DNA of 64,000 nt, taken from contig JFHB01000077.1 in NCBI GenBank assembly GCA_000729835.1, forward strand, positions 62,001 to 126,000, read 5' to 3'. The notes below the pieces were generated by a model, which was not told where the DNA came from, searched no databases, and worked only from the letters and a program-made list of their open reading frames with translations. The stretch comes from Atkinsonella hypoxylon (lineage: Eukaryota > Ascomycota > Sordariomycetes > Hypocreales > Clavicipitaceae). Position 1 is the stretch's first letter. Each line of letters begins with the position of its first letter. Positions 1 to 11,397 of this stretch are shown one piece after another. The position numbers and the translations under genes were made by a program.

Positions 1-360
1 CATCTCTCACCAATACCGCCGCCGCTATTTTCAACTTCTACAGCTGAACCGAACCAAAGTAGCCTTCTGAGGCAGTGTTCTGTTCCTACCAGCTTGGCTT
101 GTGTTGTCGCTGTCGCGTACTGTCCACTGGTTTGCTGGTTAACGCACCCACTTCACCCAGCCGTCTCAAACTCGTGTTGCACCTGTTTCATTCTCCTCGC
201 TCTTTCACATTTGCAGATCCAACCATCCAGGATTCAATAATTGAGGCCTTTGCCTCGCATTCGCGATCCCGTGAGAAACGCTACACCTGAGGGACAACCA
301 GGCTCAACCAAGCTGTCGCCCTTCGTGTCAACGGTGCGCTGCCACGCATTGCATCACGTC

Positions 361-3040
361 ATGCCTACCATGCTTCAAACTCCATCCAGGGCATCAACGG
401 CTTCATCCTCATCTATTCAACCCTTATCACGCCAAAACACAATGTCCTCATACGATGGCTCGCGCTCTGCGCGCCAGTCAAAGCGTTACTCCATGTCTGC
501 CTTGTACATGTCTATGTCGGCCAACGAAGGAGAAATGCAAATTGAGGACGACCTCGCAAAAGGTACGTGAGAATCCCCACTTGATCTTTGCCACCATTCG
601 GCTTTGACTTGTTGTGCCCGAGAATATGATAATCAGCCATGATGGGCTGGTCTGTTTGGGAACTGACATGGTACTACAGCCCAGAAAGTCTTGCGGGACC
701 TCAAAACCAAAATCTCGTCACAATCTAAAAAGAACTTCGTACTCGAAAAGGATGTGCGTTATCTAGATTCAAGAATTGCCCTTCTCATTCAGAATCGGAT
801 GGCTCTTGAAGAGGTGAGTTTTCGTCAAAGCGTTCTAGCTGCACATGGCGTTTACGGGGTGCGCTAATCTTCCCTGCAGCAAAATGAAGTTGCAAGTCAT
901 CTTGAGGATGCGATCGAAGTTGAAGGAGGGGTGTTTCCGAACGACGACAAGACTCAGACGTATGGAAACCTGCTATTTCTCTTGCAATCAGAGCCGAGGC
1001 ACATCGCGCACCTATGCAGACTCGTTTCCATGGCCGAGATAGATTCACTACTACAGACAGTCATGTTCACTATCTATGGAAATCAGTATGAAAGTCGTGA
1101 GGAGCATTTGCTTCTGACCATGTTTCAGGTAAGTAATATATGTACAAAATGATATGTGGTTTATTGGTGATCAGTCGTGATATTGTTGTTCCGAGACTAG
1201 TCGGGCTGACTTAGGCTCTTCAGTCGGTTCTTACATATCAATTCGACCATACCGCCGATTATTCATCCTTGCTTCGAGCAAATACCCCCGTATCTCGAAT
1301 GATGACGACGTATACCCGACGAGGTCCGGGTCAAAGTTTCCTGAAGACCGTGCTGGCGGACCGAATCAATAGCCTCATTGAACTCAAGAATCTGGATCTG
1401 GAGATCAATCCTCTCAAGGTTTATGAACGCATGGTGGAGCAGATTGAGGAGGACACTGGCACTCTTCCGGCCGAGTACCCGAAAGGCATCACCGCCGAAG
1501 AGGCTGCCGAAAACCCCAAGGTTCAAGCCATCATCGAGCCGCGGCTTACCATGCTGACTGAATTTGCCAATGGATTTTTGAGCACCATCATCGAGGGTCT
1601 TGAGGAAGCTCCATATGGTATCCGGTGGATTTGCAAGCAAATCAGAAGCTTGACAAAGCGCAAGTATCCTGATGCGAACGATCAAGTCATTTGCACATTG
1701 ATTGGGGGCTTTTTCTTCTTGCGCTTCATTAATCCCGCGATCGTGACACCGAAATCTTACATGCTGATCGACGGAACTCCCGCTGAGCGACCACGACGTA
1801 CCTTGACACTCATCGCCAAGATGCTACAAAACCTGGCTAACAAGCCCTCATATGCCAAAGAGCCGTACATGGCCAAACTTCAGCCTTTTATTCACCAAAA
1901 TAAGGACAGAATCAACAAGTTCATGCTTGATCTTTGTGAAGTGAGTGACTTCTACGAGAGTTTGGAGATGGACAACTATGTAGCCCTCTCCAAAAAGGAT
2001 CTGGAGTTGGACATAACGCTCAACGAGATTTACGCTATGCATGGCCTCATTGATAAGCACTATCAGGAGCTCTGCAAAGACAAGAACTCTCATCTGGCCA
2101 TCATAATGTCAGAACTTGGCGCGTCGCCACCTCAGGTTCCACGCAAGGAGAATCGAGTCATCAATCTACCCCTCTTCAGCAGGTGGGAAACGGCCATCGA
2201 CGACCTAACTGCTGCCCTAGACATTACACAAGAGGAAGTGTTTTTTATGGAAGCCAAGTCCATCTTTGTGCAGATTTTGCGGACTATCCCGCAGAGCAGT
2301 GCGGTTCTTCGAAGACCTCTTCGTCTAGAGCGTGTGGCTGATGCCGCCGCTACAAGTCGTAATGATGCTGTCATGGTTCGCAAAGGCATTCGAGCCATGG
2401 AACTTTTGTCACAGCTTCAGGAACTAGGTGTCATTGATAAGAGCGACCAGTTCGACCTTCTGCGGGATGAGGTTGAACAGGAATTACAGCATCTGGGCTC
2501 GTTGAAAGAAGGTGTACTTGCCGAGACCCAGAAACTTGAAGAGGTTTACAAGACTATTCGGGACCATAACACTTATCTGGTTGGGCAACTTGATACATAC
2601 AAGAGCTACTTGCACAATGTGCGGTCCCAAAGCGAGGGGAACAAACGAAAGCAACAGAAACAACAGGTTCTAGGACCCTACAAGTTCACGCATCAGCAGC
2701 TAGAGAAGGAGGGTGTGATTCAGAAGAGTAATGTCCCTGATAACAGACGGGCGAATATCTACTTCAATTTCACTAGTCCTCTGCCGGGAACCTTTGTTAT
2801 ATCACTCCACTATAAAGGTATGTTGGCTAGTTATAGTTCTTATGTCCTGCTATAACGCCTAGACACTAATCCCCATTAGGTCGCAACCGAGGCCTTTTGG
2901 AGCTCGACCTCAAGCTGGACGACCTGCTTGAGATGCAAAAAGATAATCAGGATGAGCTCGATCTTGAATACGTGCAATTCAATGTGCACAAGGTGCTCGC
3001 CTTGCTTAACAAGAGGTTTGCTCGAAAAAAGGGATGGTAA
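361..3040 (+). CDS. gap1: IQGAP-like Ras GTPase-activating protein (782 aa, 5 exons)
   Basis: A Ras GTPase-activating protein that should stimulate GTP hydrolysis by Ras at the plasma membrane; the fission yeast relative is Gap1/Sar1. Exons read as 361-562, 680-813, 880-1128, 1215-2817 and 2880-3040, all joined by GT-AG introns in phase, giving 782 aa, close to the usual length of this family. Residues about 80-112 hold the conserved block ending DSRIALLIQNRMALEE that precedes the GAP domain in IQGAP-like proteins. The GAP domain follows (about 150-480), with an arginine-rich YTRRGPGQ segment and the LRFINPAIVT core motif at about 364-373. A RasGAP C-terminal domain with coiled-coil character covers about 540-770. 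The N-terminus (1-65) is Ser-rich and probably disordered. A second ATG at 442 is in frame, so the exact start is uncertain. No IQ motifs or calponin-homology domain are seen, unlike animal IQGAPs. Confidence 0.92.
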
Positions 3041-4399
3041 AATAGAGAGGGTGCTGCGCCTCTCATTTTCACCAATGTATGATCACTATGTCGAATGGGC
3101 CGATTTGGCGTTTTGGGGAAGCAGAGATACCATGGCTATTTTATTTCCCTTCCTTGACTTGCGAGGCTTCACACGGGTAGTTTGAAGGGATCTCAACTGT
3201 CTTTTTTTTTTTTTCCAGCTCAGTATAGCCCTTTGCTTTCGCATCTTTCTCCCTTTGCCTTTTATTTCCTTTTTTTGCGATCAGCCCACGAGGTCCAAAC
3301 AATCGCCCGGCTGCTGTGTGTGTGTCTTTCTTTCTTTTTTTTGTTATTGTTTCTCGAAGCAAAGCCAAGAATTATTCGCACGCTCACAGCCGCACGCCAT
3401 ACGCGTACATAATAATTGGGATGAGGAAGGATGTTCTGGTATTCTGCTTCGGCTGGTCCGTGGTGTAAGGAGAAGGAGTTATATTTCTTAATTGGACTAC
3501 ATGGCTGGTTATTGTGGCGGCTTCAAGTCTCGGATTATTTGGCAAGGCTCTTGGACCAAATCTGGGAGATTGGCCATTTGAATGAGTGATATTGATGAAT
3601 TGAGTCTTATGCGGTGGCAGATACAATTTCCTTGGCAGTGATATAGTTTACAATACCCTCTTTCGTGTATTTCAATAGTAAGCATTCACGACTGGAACGA
3701 AGTGTTTTGGTTGTGGGGAAGGGGCGGGCAAGATCTGATGGAAAGTCGTGAAGGGTAGCTAGCCATGGTCATGTCCACCAATCTGCCCACCTGCATCACG
3801 ATACTGAGATGAGAAAGGTCCGGAAAGGCATATGGCCGTAATAGAAAAATTCCTCTGCTGAAACTCCTACGCGAGTGCTCGAGCATTTTGATATCGCTAC
3901 TTGCGACGGCGAGGACTGACGCTTGACGGGCTCATCCGTGACTTCAACGGTGCCTGCATGACGACCACGTTGTGTCCAATCGAGGATCGGAAGGATGAAA
4001 GTGTGAGAGGAAAAGTGACGGTTAGTCATGTACGGCTGGCATTGCAAGAGATTTCGGTACGCCACTTTCGCCATGGTCCCAGTGAAGTACAGCTCAGAAC
4101 AAATCAAAACATGTCCCTTTCAAAAATGGTCTATTTGGCAGAATGAATATACGAGCGGACATTACCTCCTTCAGCCCTCCCAATTCCACACCTCTTATAT
4201 ATATCTTCCCTAGCTTCTGCATATTTCATAAGCCACGTTCACAATAGTCGAATCATGCGGCTTCATCAATGCTCCGAGGCCTGGTGATTTTCGACAACCC
4301 AGAACAAAGTCATCCCAGATTCTCCTTTGAATTCCTGTAGAAAGACGTCGGTCAAAGTATTGAAAAAAAAAATTTAAAAAAAAAGAAGTGACTGGACAC
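3041..4399. other. Convergent intergenic region between RasGAP and asf1
   Basis: This stretch lies between two 3' ends. It contains T-rich runs (about 3200-3350) and an A-rich run near 4365-4385 just past the asf1 stop, consistent with 3'UTR and polyadenylation sequence. Short open frames on both strands overlap each other and show no recognisable family. I see no gene here. Confidence 0.6.
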
Positions 4400-5504
4400 T
4401 TAAGCAACCGCGACGGGCTTCGGCGCAGCGGCACTGGCTTGCTTTTCACTGTCATCAACCTCCATAGCGTCATCCTCAGTAGCATCAACGCCCTCAGCCT
4501 CGCCTTCGCCTTCCTCTTCCTCTAGCTCTTCTTCGCTCTCTCCTTCGATATCGACGCTGCCGTCCTCGGACATCTCATCTTCTTCATCTCCGTTCACATG
4601 GCCGTTCGTCCCTTCTTCTTCAACCTCAGCCATCTCGGCATCTTCACCAGGCTGTCCACTCGCCTTCTCGACAGCTTCAGCAGCGGCCAGCTCCTCGGCC
4701 TCTTCCTCAGCCTCTTCCTCAGCCTCTTCCTCAGCCTCTTCCGCGCCATACTCCTCCCCATCTGCAACCAGGTCTGCTTCAGGCTGCTCCGGGGGAAACT
4801 CTGGTGGAGCCGAAGCCTCAGAGTCCCTGCCATCATGTCAGTATACAGTGTTAGCTGAAACAAGACAAGTCTTACCATTTGATGGCAAATCGGGTAACAC
4901 GAGGTTTGTCGGCCAGTATGTTACGCTGGACACGTTCAACAAGGGGTTTCGCCGGTGGCTCGGCGTTCAGCTCTTCCGAATCGTATTCATTATTGACGTA
5001 GTAGCCAACACGAACGAACTCGCGCCCATCGTACGCGCATGTCAAGAGTATTACAGTTACGCCCAAGATATCGGCGTCTGGGATACGTGATGTATTGGGT
5101 GCATCGGCTTCGAACAGGAATTTATTGACACCAACTGGGACTGGTCCGACGAGGAGCGAATCTAGCTCTTGGTCGTACTGGTCGCTGCATTTCTCATCAT
5201 GTAAGCAGAGCTGAGTTTTCGACTCCGTCGTTCAACGTGTGGAATGGAGTGCATGGGCAAAGAAGCTTACGACGTAGCAGAACCGACATAGGTAAGTTTC
5301 CATTCGAGATCTAGTTCGTAATTAACTCTCCGCACTATTTTCTTCAATCGCAAGTCGGAAGGTCGAGCAGCTGCGCTGCCGACTTAGACGCGTACCCTTC
5401 TCTAAAGCCTCCAGGCATTCAAATGTAATCTCAAACTCGTACTTGTCGGTGAATTTGGCGGGGTTGTTCACCACTTTGACGCCCAATAATGATACGACAG
5501 ACAT
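4400..5504 (-). CDS. asf1: Histone H3-H4 chaperone ASF1 (294 aa, 4 exons)
   Basis: ASF1 binds the H3-H4 dimer and hands it to CAF-1 or HIRA during nucleosome assembly in the nucleus. Exons on the minus strand are 5504-5396, 5310-5271, 5184-4876 and 4826-4400; joining them gives a continuous 294-aa protein. The start was chosen because the family begins MSVVSLLGV, exactly as here; a longer in-frame extension upstream to 5717 looks like 5'UTR. Residues 1-155 form the conserved immunoglobulin-like core, including DLEWKLTYVGSA, the GVTVILLTCAY and FVRVGYYVNNEY strands and ADKPRVTRFAIKW at its end. From about 156 onward the protein is an acidic tail rich in Glu and Asp, typical of fungal Asf1, with a four-residue EEAE repeat encoded by a 12-bp tandem repeat at about 4698-4742. 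Its 5' end faces rna14, so the two genes share a divergent promoter region. Confidence 0.97.
4698..4742 (-). repeat. 12-bp tandem repeat inside asf1 acidic tail
   Basis: Nearly four copies of a GCCTCTTCCTCA-type unit (plus-strand reading) encode repeated Glu-Glu-Ala-Glu in the acidic C-terminal tail of ASF1. The frame is preserved, so length changes would only lengthen or shorten the tail. Confidence 0.85.
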
Positions 5505-6842
5505 GATGACTGTGCTGGATTCTGAAGAACTTGGCGGAGCGAGGTTTCTTGGTCTCTGAAAACGCGAGGGGTTGAGGCGCGAGTTTGATGCGAGGTGGAT
5601 GCAAAGAACGGCGGTGACAAGGTGGGAGAAGATGGCGGGGAGTGAAATAAGTGAGCGGCGGCAGGCTTGGGTCTTTCTTTTACATGCGGGCCAGGCGAGC
5701 GTGGCTGTGAGTTCCAATGTTATGCGTTAAAGAGAGACCCTTGTTGGAAAAGAACAAGGCCACTGATTCACTACAGCATCAACCACGATAGACAAACCAA
5801 AAAAAAAAAAAGAAAAAAAAAAACCCCCAACTCATGTACCTAAGGTAGGTAATTGGTTGAGGGAGGCTCGACCCAAGGTGCCAATCACGTAGACGTGATG
5901 GTGGGGTGGCGGGATGGCGGGACGCGTTATGCGGCCGTTGGCGCGTTGAGAGGTACAGACTGACCGTACCTGTCTGTACTTGCGTGAGCTCCCAGGTCCA
6001 TGTTGGTAGGCCGACACCTAAAGTAACTTCTAGATACCTAGGTACCTATTTGTCGTGGTTGTGGTCATCGCGCTAGGCACCTGTCCTGACATTGCGCACA
6101 CATGTAACTGGAACACCACAGGTGACAATTAATTGACGCGCTCTGTAACCTATTCACATGAGCCCACCCGTCAACTAAATTGTCATTACCTGCGTGACTG
6201 AAACCCCCGTTTTAGAGTGACTGGAGCTATTAATTGCAAAAGCCTTCACCGCCCAGACACCTTGTCGCTAAGCCTGATTCTGTTTTCTGCCCCAACCCCC
6301 TGCGATTCGGCGCGCGATGAGCTTTGTCGGAAAATCGTCACTCTTCAATCAGCCTCCTTCAGCCTATCCTGCCGCTGGCGCTTTTCGGTTTCGGATCTGC
6401 AGTGCGGCCAACGATTGCAAAAATTGCCATCGCAACAGTGCAATCTGACCCGTCAGCATCCTTATTACGCCGCTCAAGAAAGTGCTTTTTCTTGGCCGCG
6501 GAGAGCCATCTTGGCTGCTCACCGGACTCGTGGTCGAGTCATCAAGTTCCTCACCTAGAGAGTCCTAAGCAGCATATGGTACTGCCACCTAATTGAACGC
6601 TAGCTTCGTTGCGAATTGGAAGTGCCTGAGAAACCTGCAAAGTAGCTGACGACGAAGCTCAGTGTCAATACGACCCTTTCGCCGCATCCTTGATTTCCTA
6701 TTTTATCCTTCTGGACGCTCGCTCTATTGTCGCATCAACACATCTTGCCGGTTGTGATTGACTCTTGCGCGATTCTCACCAGGTCTAATAAGAAAGAAAG
6801 AAAAAAAAAAAAAGAAAAGCCTTCTCCATCTTTCTCACGACA
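5505..6842. promoter_or_regulatory. Divergent promoter region of asf1 and rna14
   Basis: About 1.3 kb separates the start codons of two divergently transcribed genes, so it must hold both promoters. Visible elements are A-rich tracts near 5800-5822 and 6800-6815, and two copies of a palindromic ACCTAGGTACCT-like motif (about 5836-5852 and 6030-6050). No clear TATA box stands out. Open frames at 6217-6596 overlap in different frames and show no family resemblance. Confidence 0.5.
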
Positions 6843-9800
6843 ATGTCTGCAGAGGATGCTGCCTGGGAAGGAGATGGATCGGGTGCTGCGTATGATCCTC
6901 TCGCCTCACCGAGTGTGCATCACACCCAGTCTGTTGAAGCACCCCCAGATGTCTCAGATGCAGCGAGCGATGGCGGTAGAGATATCAAGGAAGACGATGA
7001 AGAAGATCAGGATGATGGTGGCGAGTATGATCCAGAGTCGGTTGCTTTCGACGATGCAGTTCATGTACCGGATAAGTCAGCATCTGCAACGCCTTCCCAG
7101 CGATCCGCAACCAAACCTAAGATGTCAGGTGGCTTTCTGGTCGAAGTGTCAGACGACGAAGAAGATAGCAATACTCCCTCGGCACCAGAGCAAATTCGAG
7201 TCGGTGCTTGCTCTAGACCAAGAAATGGTGCCACCCCGATCCCGAACCCCGATTCCGCACTCAATGCACCCCCAGCGATGCCTGGTGTTGATCCTGTGGT
7301 CCTGTTTGAAGCGCGTATCCAAGAAGATCCGCGCGGAGATATGGATGCGTGGATGAGTCTCATGGCGGACTACAAGCGGCGCAGCAGACTAGATGATCTT
7401 CGCAGATTGTACAACCGTTTCTTGGAGGTTTTCCCGCAAGCAGTAAGTTGGCGTCTTTGTCATTCCCCCCCTTTTATCTTTGCTCATAAACTTTGTTCAA
7501 CACTAACGTGGGTCGTGTATTAGGCAGACATTTGGGTTGAGTGGATCGAGATGGAACTTAACCTAGATAATTTTGTGGATGCTGAGCAACTATTCGGAAG
7601 ATGCCTCATGACCGTTCCCAATGTCAAGTTGTGGACGGTGTACCTCAATTACATTCGAAGACGGAATGATTTGACGAATGATCCCACCGGTCAAGCTCGT
7701 CGTACCGTCACTCAATCGTACGAGTTTGTCATCGATAATATTGGTGTTGATCGAGATTCTGGAAATATATGGCATGACTATGTACAGTTCATCAAGAATG
7801 GGCCCGGTCAGGTTGGCGGCACGGGCTGGCAGGACCAGCAAAAGATGGATCAGCTTAGAAAAGCCTACCATCGAGCAATTGCTGTTCCCATGTCAACAGT
7901 GAATACTCTGTGGAAGGAATACGATCAGTTCGAAATGGGACTGAATAAGGTTACGGTAAGTTTGACTCCGCAGTGCTGTTTCTTATGAATCAACTGGGCC
8001 TTTTACGTGTTAACGAGAGAACTGTAGGGTCGCAAATTTATTCAGGAAAGGTCACCGGGTTACATGTCCGCCAAGGGCGCCAACATCGCGCTGGATACCA
8101 TTACGCGCAATTTGAAGAGAACGAATCTGCCCCGTCTACCTCCTGCGCCAGGGTTCGACGGCTACGAGGATTTCTATGACCAAGTGGAAATATGGAAAAA
8201 ATGGATTGCTTGGGAGAAGGAAGATCAACTTGTGCTCAAAGATGATGAGCCTAAAGCCTACAAACAACGAGTTTTGTACTGCTACAAACAAGCGTTAATG
8301 GCCCTTCGCTTCTGGCCAGAGATTTGGGTGGACGCCGCGGCATGGTGCTTTGAGAATGATGTTCGAGATAATGAGAAAGTTTTGGGTACTGAGATGCTTC
8401 ATCAAGGCATCGCTGCTAATCCTGAGAGTGTGCTACTTGCGTTCAAGCATGCCGACCATATCGAAGCAAATTATCCAGAAAAGGAAGGTGACAAGTCTGA
8501 GTATGCCAAGGCTGTTCGAAAGCCTTATGACGCAGTCTTGGATACTTTGTACAAGATGGGTGACAAGGTGAAGGTGCGGGAGAGACTCGAAATCAATACT
8601 ATCAAGCAAGCAGCAGCACACGAACCACCTGTTCAGGACTCAATCGAGCCGCTTGATGATGAGGAGGAGGAGGAGCAGGTTGTCAAAAAGTCTCCTACTG
8701 AAGAGCGCATTGACGCTATCCAGCAGGCGTATGCTGCTGAATCGCAACTTCTTTCAAAGACCATTTCCTACATTTGGATCGCCATGGCGCGCGCTATGCG
8801 TCGCATCCAAGGCAAAGGCAATCAAACCGAAGGTGGCTTGCGGAAGGTTTTCACTGACGCTCGACAAAGGGGTCGCTTGACGAGCGATGTTTATATCGCT
8901 GTTGCATTACTGGAGTCTGTCGTATATAAGGATCAGGTTGGTGCCAAAATATTTGAACGCGGAGCAAGATTATTCCCCAACGACGAAGGTTTCATGATAG
9001 AGTACTTGAAGTACCTGCACTCCAAGGATGATACTACCAGTAAGCCTCACTACTAAGCATCCAGCTTCAGCCACGTCTAGATGTGAAGAGCTAACCGAGT
9101 ACTTAGATGCGCGCGTTGTGTTTGAAACTTGCGTAAATCGTCTCGTATCCAAGCCCGAGACACTACACAAGGCTCGCCCGCTATATGCCTATTTCCATAA
9201 GTACGAATCACAATATGGAGAGCTTTCGCAAATATCAAAATTGGAGACCCGCATGGCAGAATTGTTTCCCAACGATCCCAAATTGAAGTACTTTACCAGT
9301 AGATACTCATCCGAAAGCTTCGATCCTGTGGCAGCGCCCATCATCATATCGAAAGCCGTTCAAATGCGGCCGAAGCGAGTTGTTCCCGCCGTAGAACAGC
9401 CTCCTTCAGTACGGGAGAGTATTCCGCCACCAAGGCATGAGCAAAGCCCACGACCACAATTTGTTCGAGCTACGGCATCGCCCAAACGACCATTTGGGAT
9501 CGATGATGATGAACTGAATCCACCCAAGCGACTTGCCCGAGGCGCCTCTCCCCTCAAGGGAGCGGCTGGACGACGTCTTGACCAACAAAGGAGGAATCAG
9601 TCTTCTGCTCTGCACCGAGATATTACTTTCTTGTTGGGCATCTTGCCCCCAAGCCATACCTACGATGCCCAGAGGCTGAATGCGGCTGGCATGACAAAAC
9701 TTCTTCGTGATACTCCGCTGCTCGATTATGCCTCATGGAAAGCAAAGACAGGCGGTCAGTACCTCTTTACTGCTCCAAATCATAGGAGGCAAACTTCAAA

Positions 9801-10017
9801 TGACTTCAGTAGCCGACCCCTGAGTCCATATGGTCGTATGGCCTCAGCATCAGGATACAGAAACTCGCCCTTGCGTACGGAGAGCGCCAGCGGTTATGCA
9901 ACAAACCCCTATGCACCGCCCGACACTGTAGGTGCGGCTCCATCATGGCAACCGCCATCAGCATCTGCCTATGGAGCTCCCCCGCCTGCAGGTCAATATG
10001 GAAGTTATCGGTTTTAG
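6843..10017 (+). CDS. rna14: mRNA 3'-end processing protein RNA14 (984 aa, 4 exons)
   Basis: RNA14, the CstF-77 homologue, is the scaffold of cleavage factor IA in pre-mRNA cleavage and polyadenylation; it dimerises and binds RNA15. Exons are 6843-7442, 7524-7955, 8028-9039 and 9107-10017, all with canonical splice sites and matching phases. After an acidic, Ser-rich N-terminus (1-150) the protein has repeated HAT-type helices from about 160 to 690, with aromatic spacing such as DIWVEWIEME, KLWTVYLNYIRR, NIWHDYVQFI and EIWVDAAAWCFEND, matching the Suf/CstF-77 domain. An acidic linker of consecutive Glu lies near residue 545. The last 250 residues are Pro- and Ser-rich, and contain the stretch before residue 870 that in this family contacts RNA15. 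Length is normal for filamentous fungi. The start ATG lies just after an A-rich leader; no alternative start is needed. Confidence 0.95.
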
Positions 10018-11397
10018 AGTAGGCCTAGCACTTGGAGAGGATCACAGTGCACCAGTTTATTAATTCGGGGGGCGAAAATGGTTTGCTAGTTAAATTGCAA
10101 TATGTTGATGCATTTTGTAAGGCGTTTGGGCATTCGGGATGGCACGGCGAAGAATGCTACGCAGATGAACATTCGGTGAAGGTGGCTTGGAAGAAGGACA
10201 CCGATAGAGAGTTGCGAATCGAAACAGGCAAATCCTTTCATCTGTCATTCCTCTTTCGACCATTGATGTGATGCTCATCCTACTGATACAGGGCCTAATG
10301 GACAAGGGATGTCCAACAATACGTACCTACCCAGTACCTAGGGTAGCTAGGGTAAGTGCTTGGTCTGTCTGTATGTGGTTAATGACTCTTGAAGGAGCTG
10401 TTGGTTGAACCCCCCTTCTTGCTTTAACGTTACTGAACGGCGCTTTACATGCAATCGTTCAATTCGCAAGTGACGAACAAGCCTCATACAGACCAGAAAC
10501 TCATAGTCATTTGACAAACGTGGAGTGCATTCAGACCTGGCCAGACTCTGCTGCCTGCGAATCGTTATTTGTGACTCTAAATATGGACAATAGTGACCTG
10601 CAGACGAACGCGGCACCTGCGTGGCTGGTCTTGCCAGCCGTGAACACTTGGCTGCTGGCTGCCGCAAGTCAAACACCTGCGAGGCAGTGACAGCACAGTA
10701 ATAAAAACAATAACCTGGCCTCGAGGTCTTCTTCTCTTCTTGCTTTCCTCACAACATCCAACAACACACTCCCCGTCTGATCAGTATCACTAAGCACCAT
10801 CCTCCATCAGTTCCTCACATCATACATCGCAACACGAACGCTCGACTCTCGGTTCCGCGTGGCCCAGGCCCGTACCGTAGGATTGGCTATCTCGTACTCT
10901 AATAACTTCGGAAAAAGTCGTCAGTATGTGGTTCATTTCTCCTTTGTCTTTTCTCTTTCCTGCTGAGCAATACAGCTTGGAAGAGCTTCCCTGGCTTTCT
11001 CTTTCATCCTCCAAGCATGCTCTTGCCACCGTTCGACCTTGTGTCAATGTGCCTTCGGGCGGATTCATCTGCGATTGTGGTTTGTACGAACACAGGTTCG
11101 AGCGCTACTTTCCGTGTCAATGGAAACCTTGAAATATCCTCTATCGGCATGAAGCATCATGCCGTTGAGGTTGGTTCGAATACTTTCTAAAAGCCCAGCC
11201 TGCAACTGCCACTGTACCTACTCAGCCATCTCATCCCGAAAGCAGGCATCTGTCACTCCAAAAATTTTCGATTCTGTGATCATATCCTACCTTGGTAGCT
11301 CACGGATGTGTCTCATTCCATCTTCGTTTTCAAGGCCACCTCAAATATCGTGATCTGTTTAAGTGACCATTTTGGCTAACAACTCTAGGAAGTCACA
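10018..11397. other. Intergenic region: rna14 3' end and qde2 promoter/leader
   Basis: This 1.4-kb spacer follows the rna14 stop and leads to the qde2 start. A GTACCTACCCAGTACCTAGG-type motif cluster sits at about 10322-10350. A Ser/Leu-containing open frame at 10926-11132 has no recognised family and probably lies in the long qde2 5' leader; CTCTAG just before 11390 resembles a 3' splice site for a leader intron. No separate gene is supported. Confidence 0.5.

Noticed and set aside
5322..5717. N-terminal extension of ASF1 upstream of MSVVSLLGV
   Set aside because: The ASF1 family starts at MSVVSLLGV; the upstream residues have no counterpart and are best read as leader.
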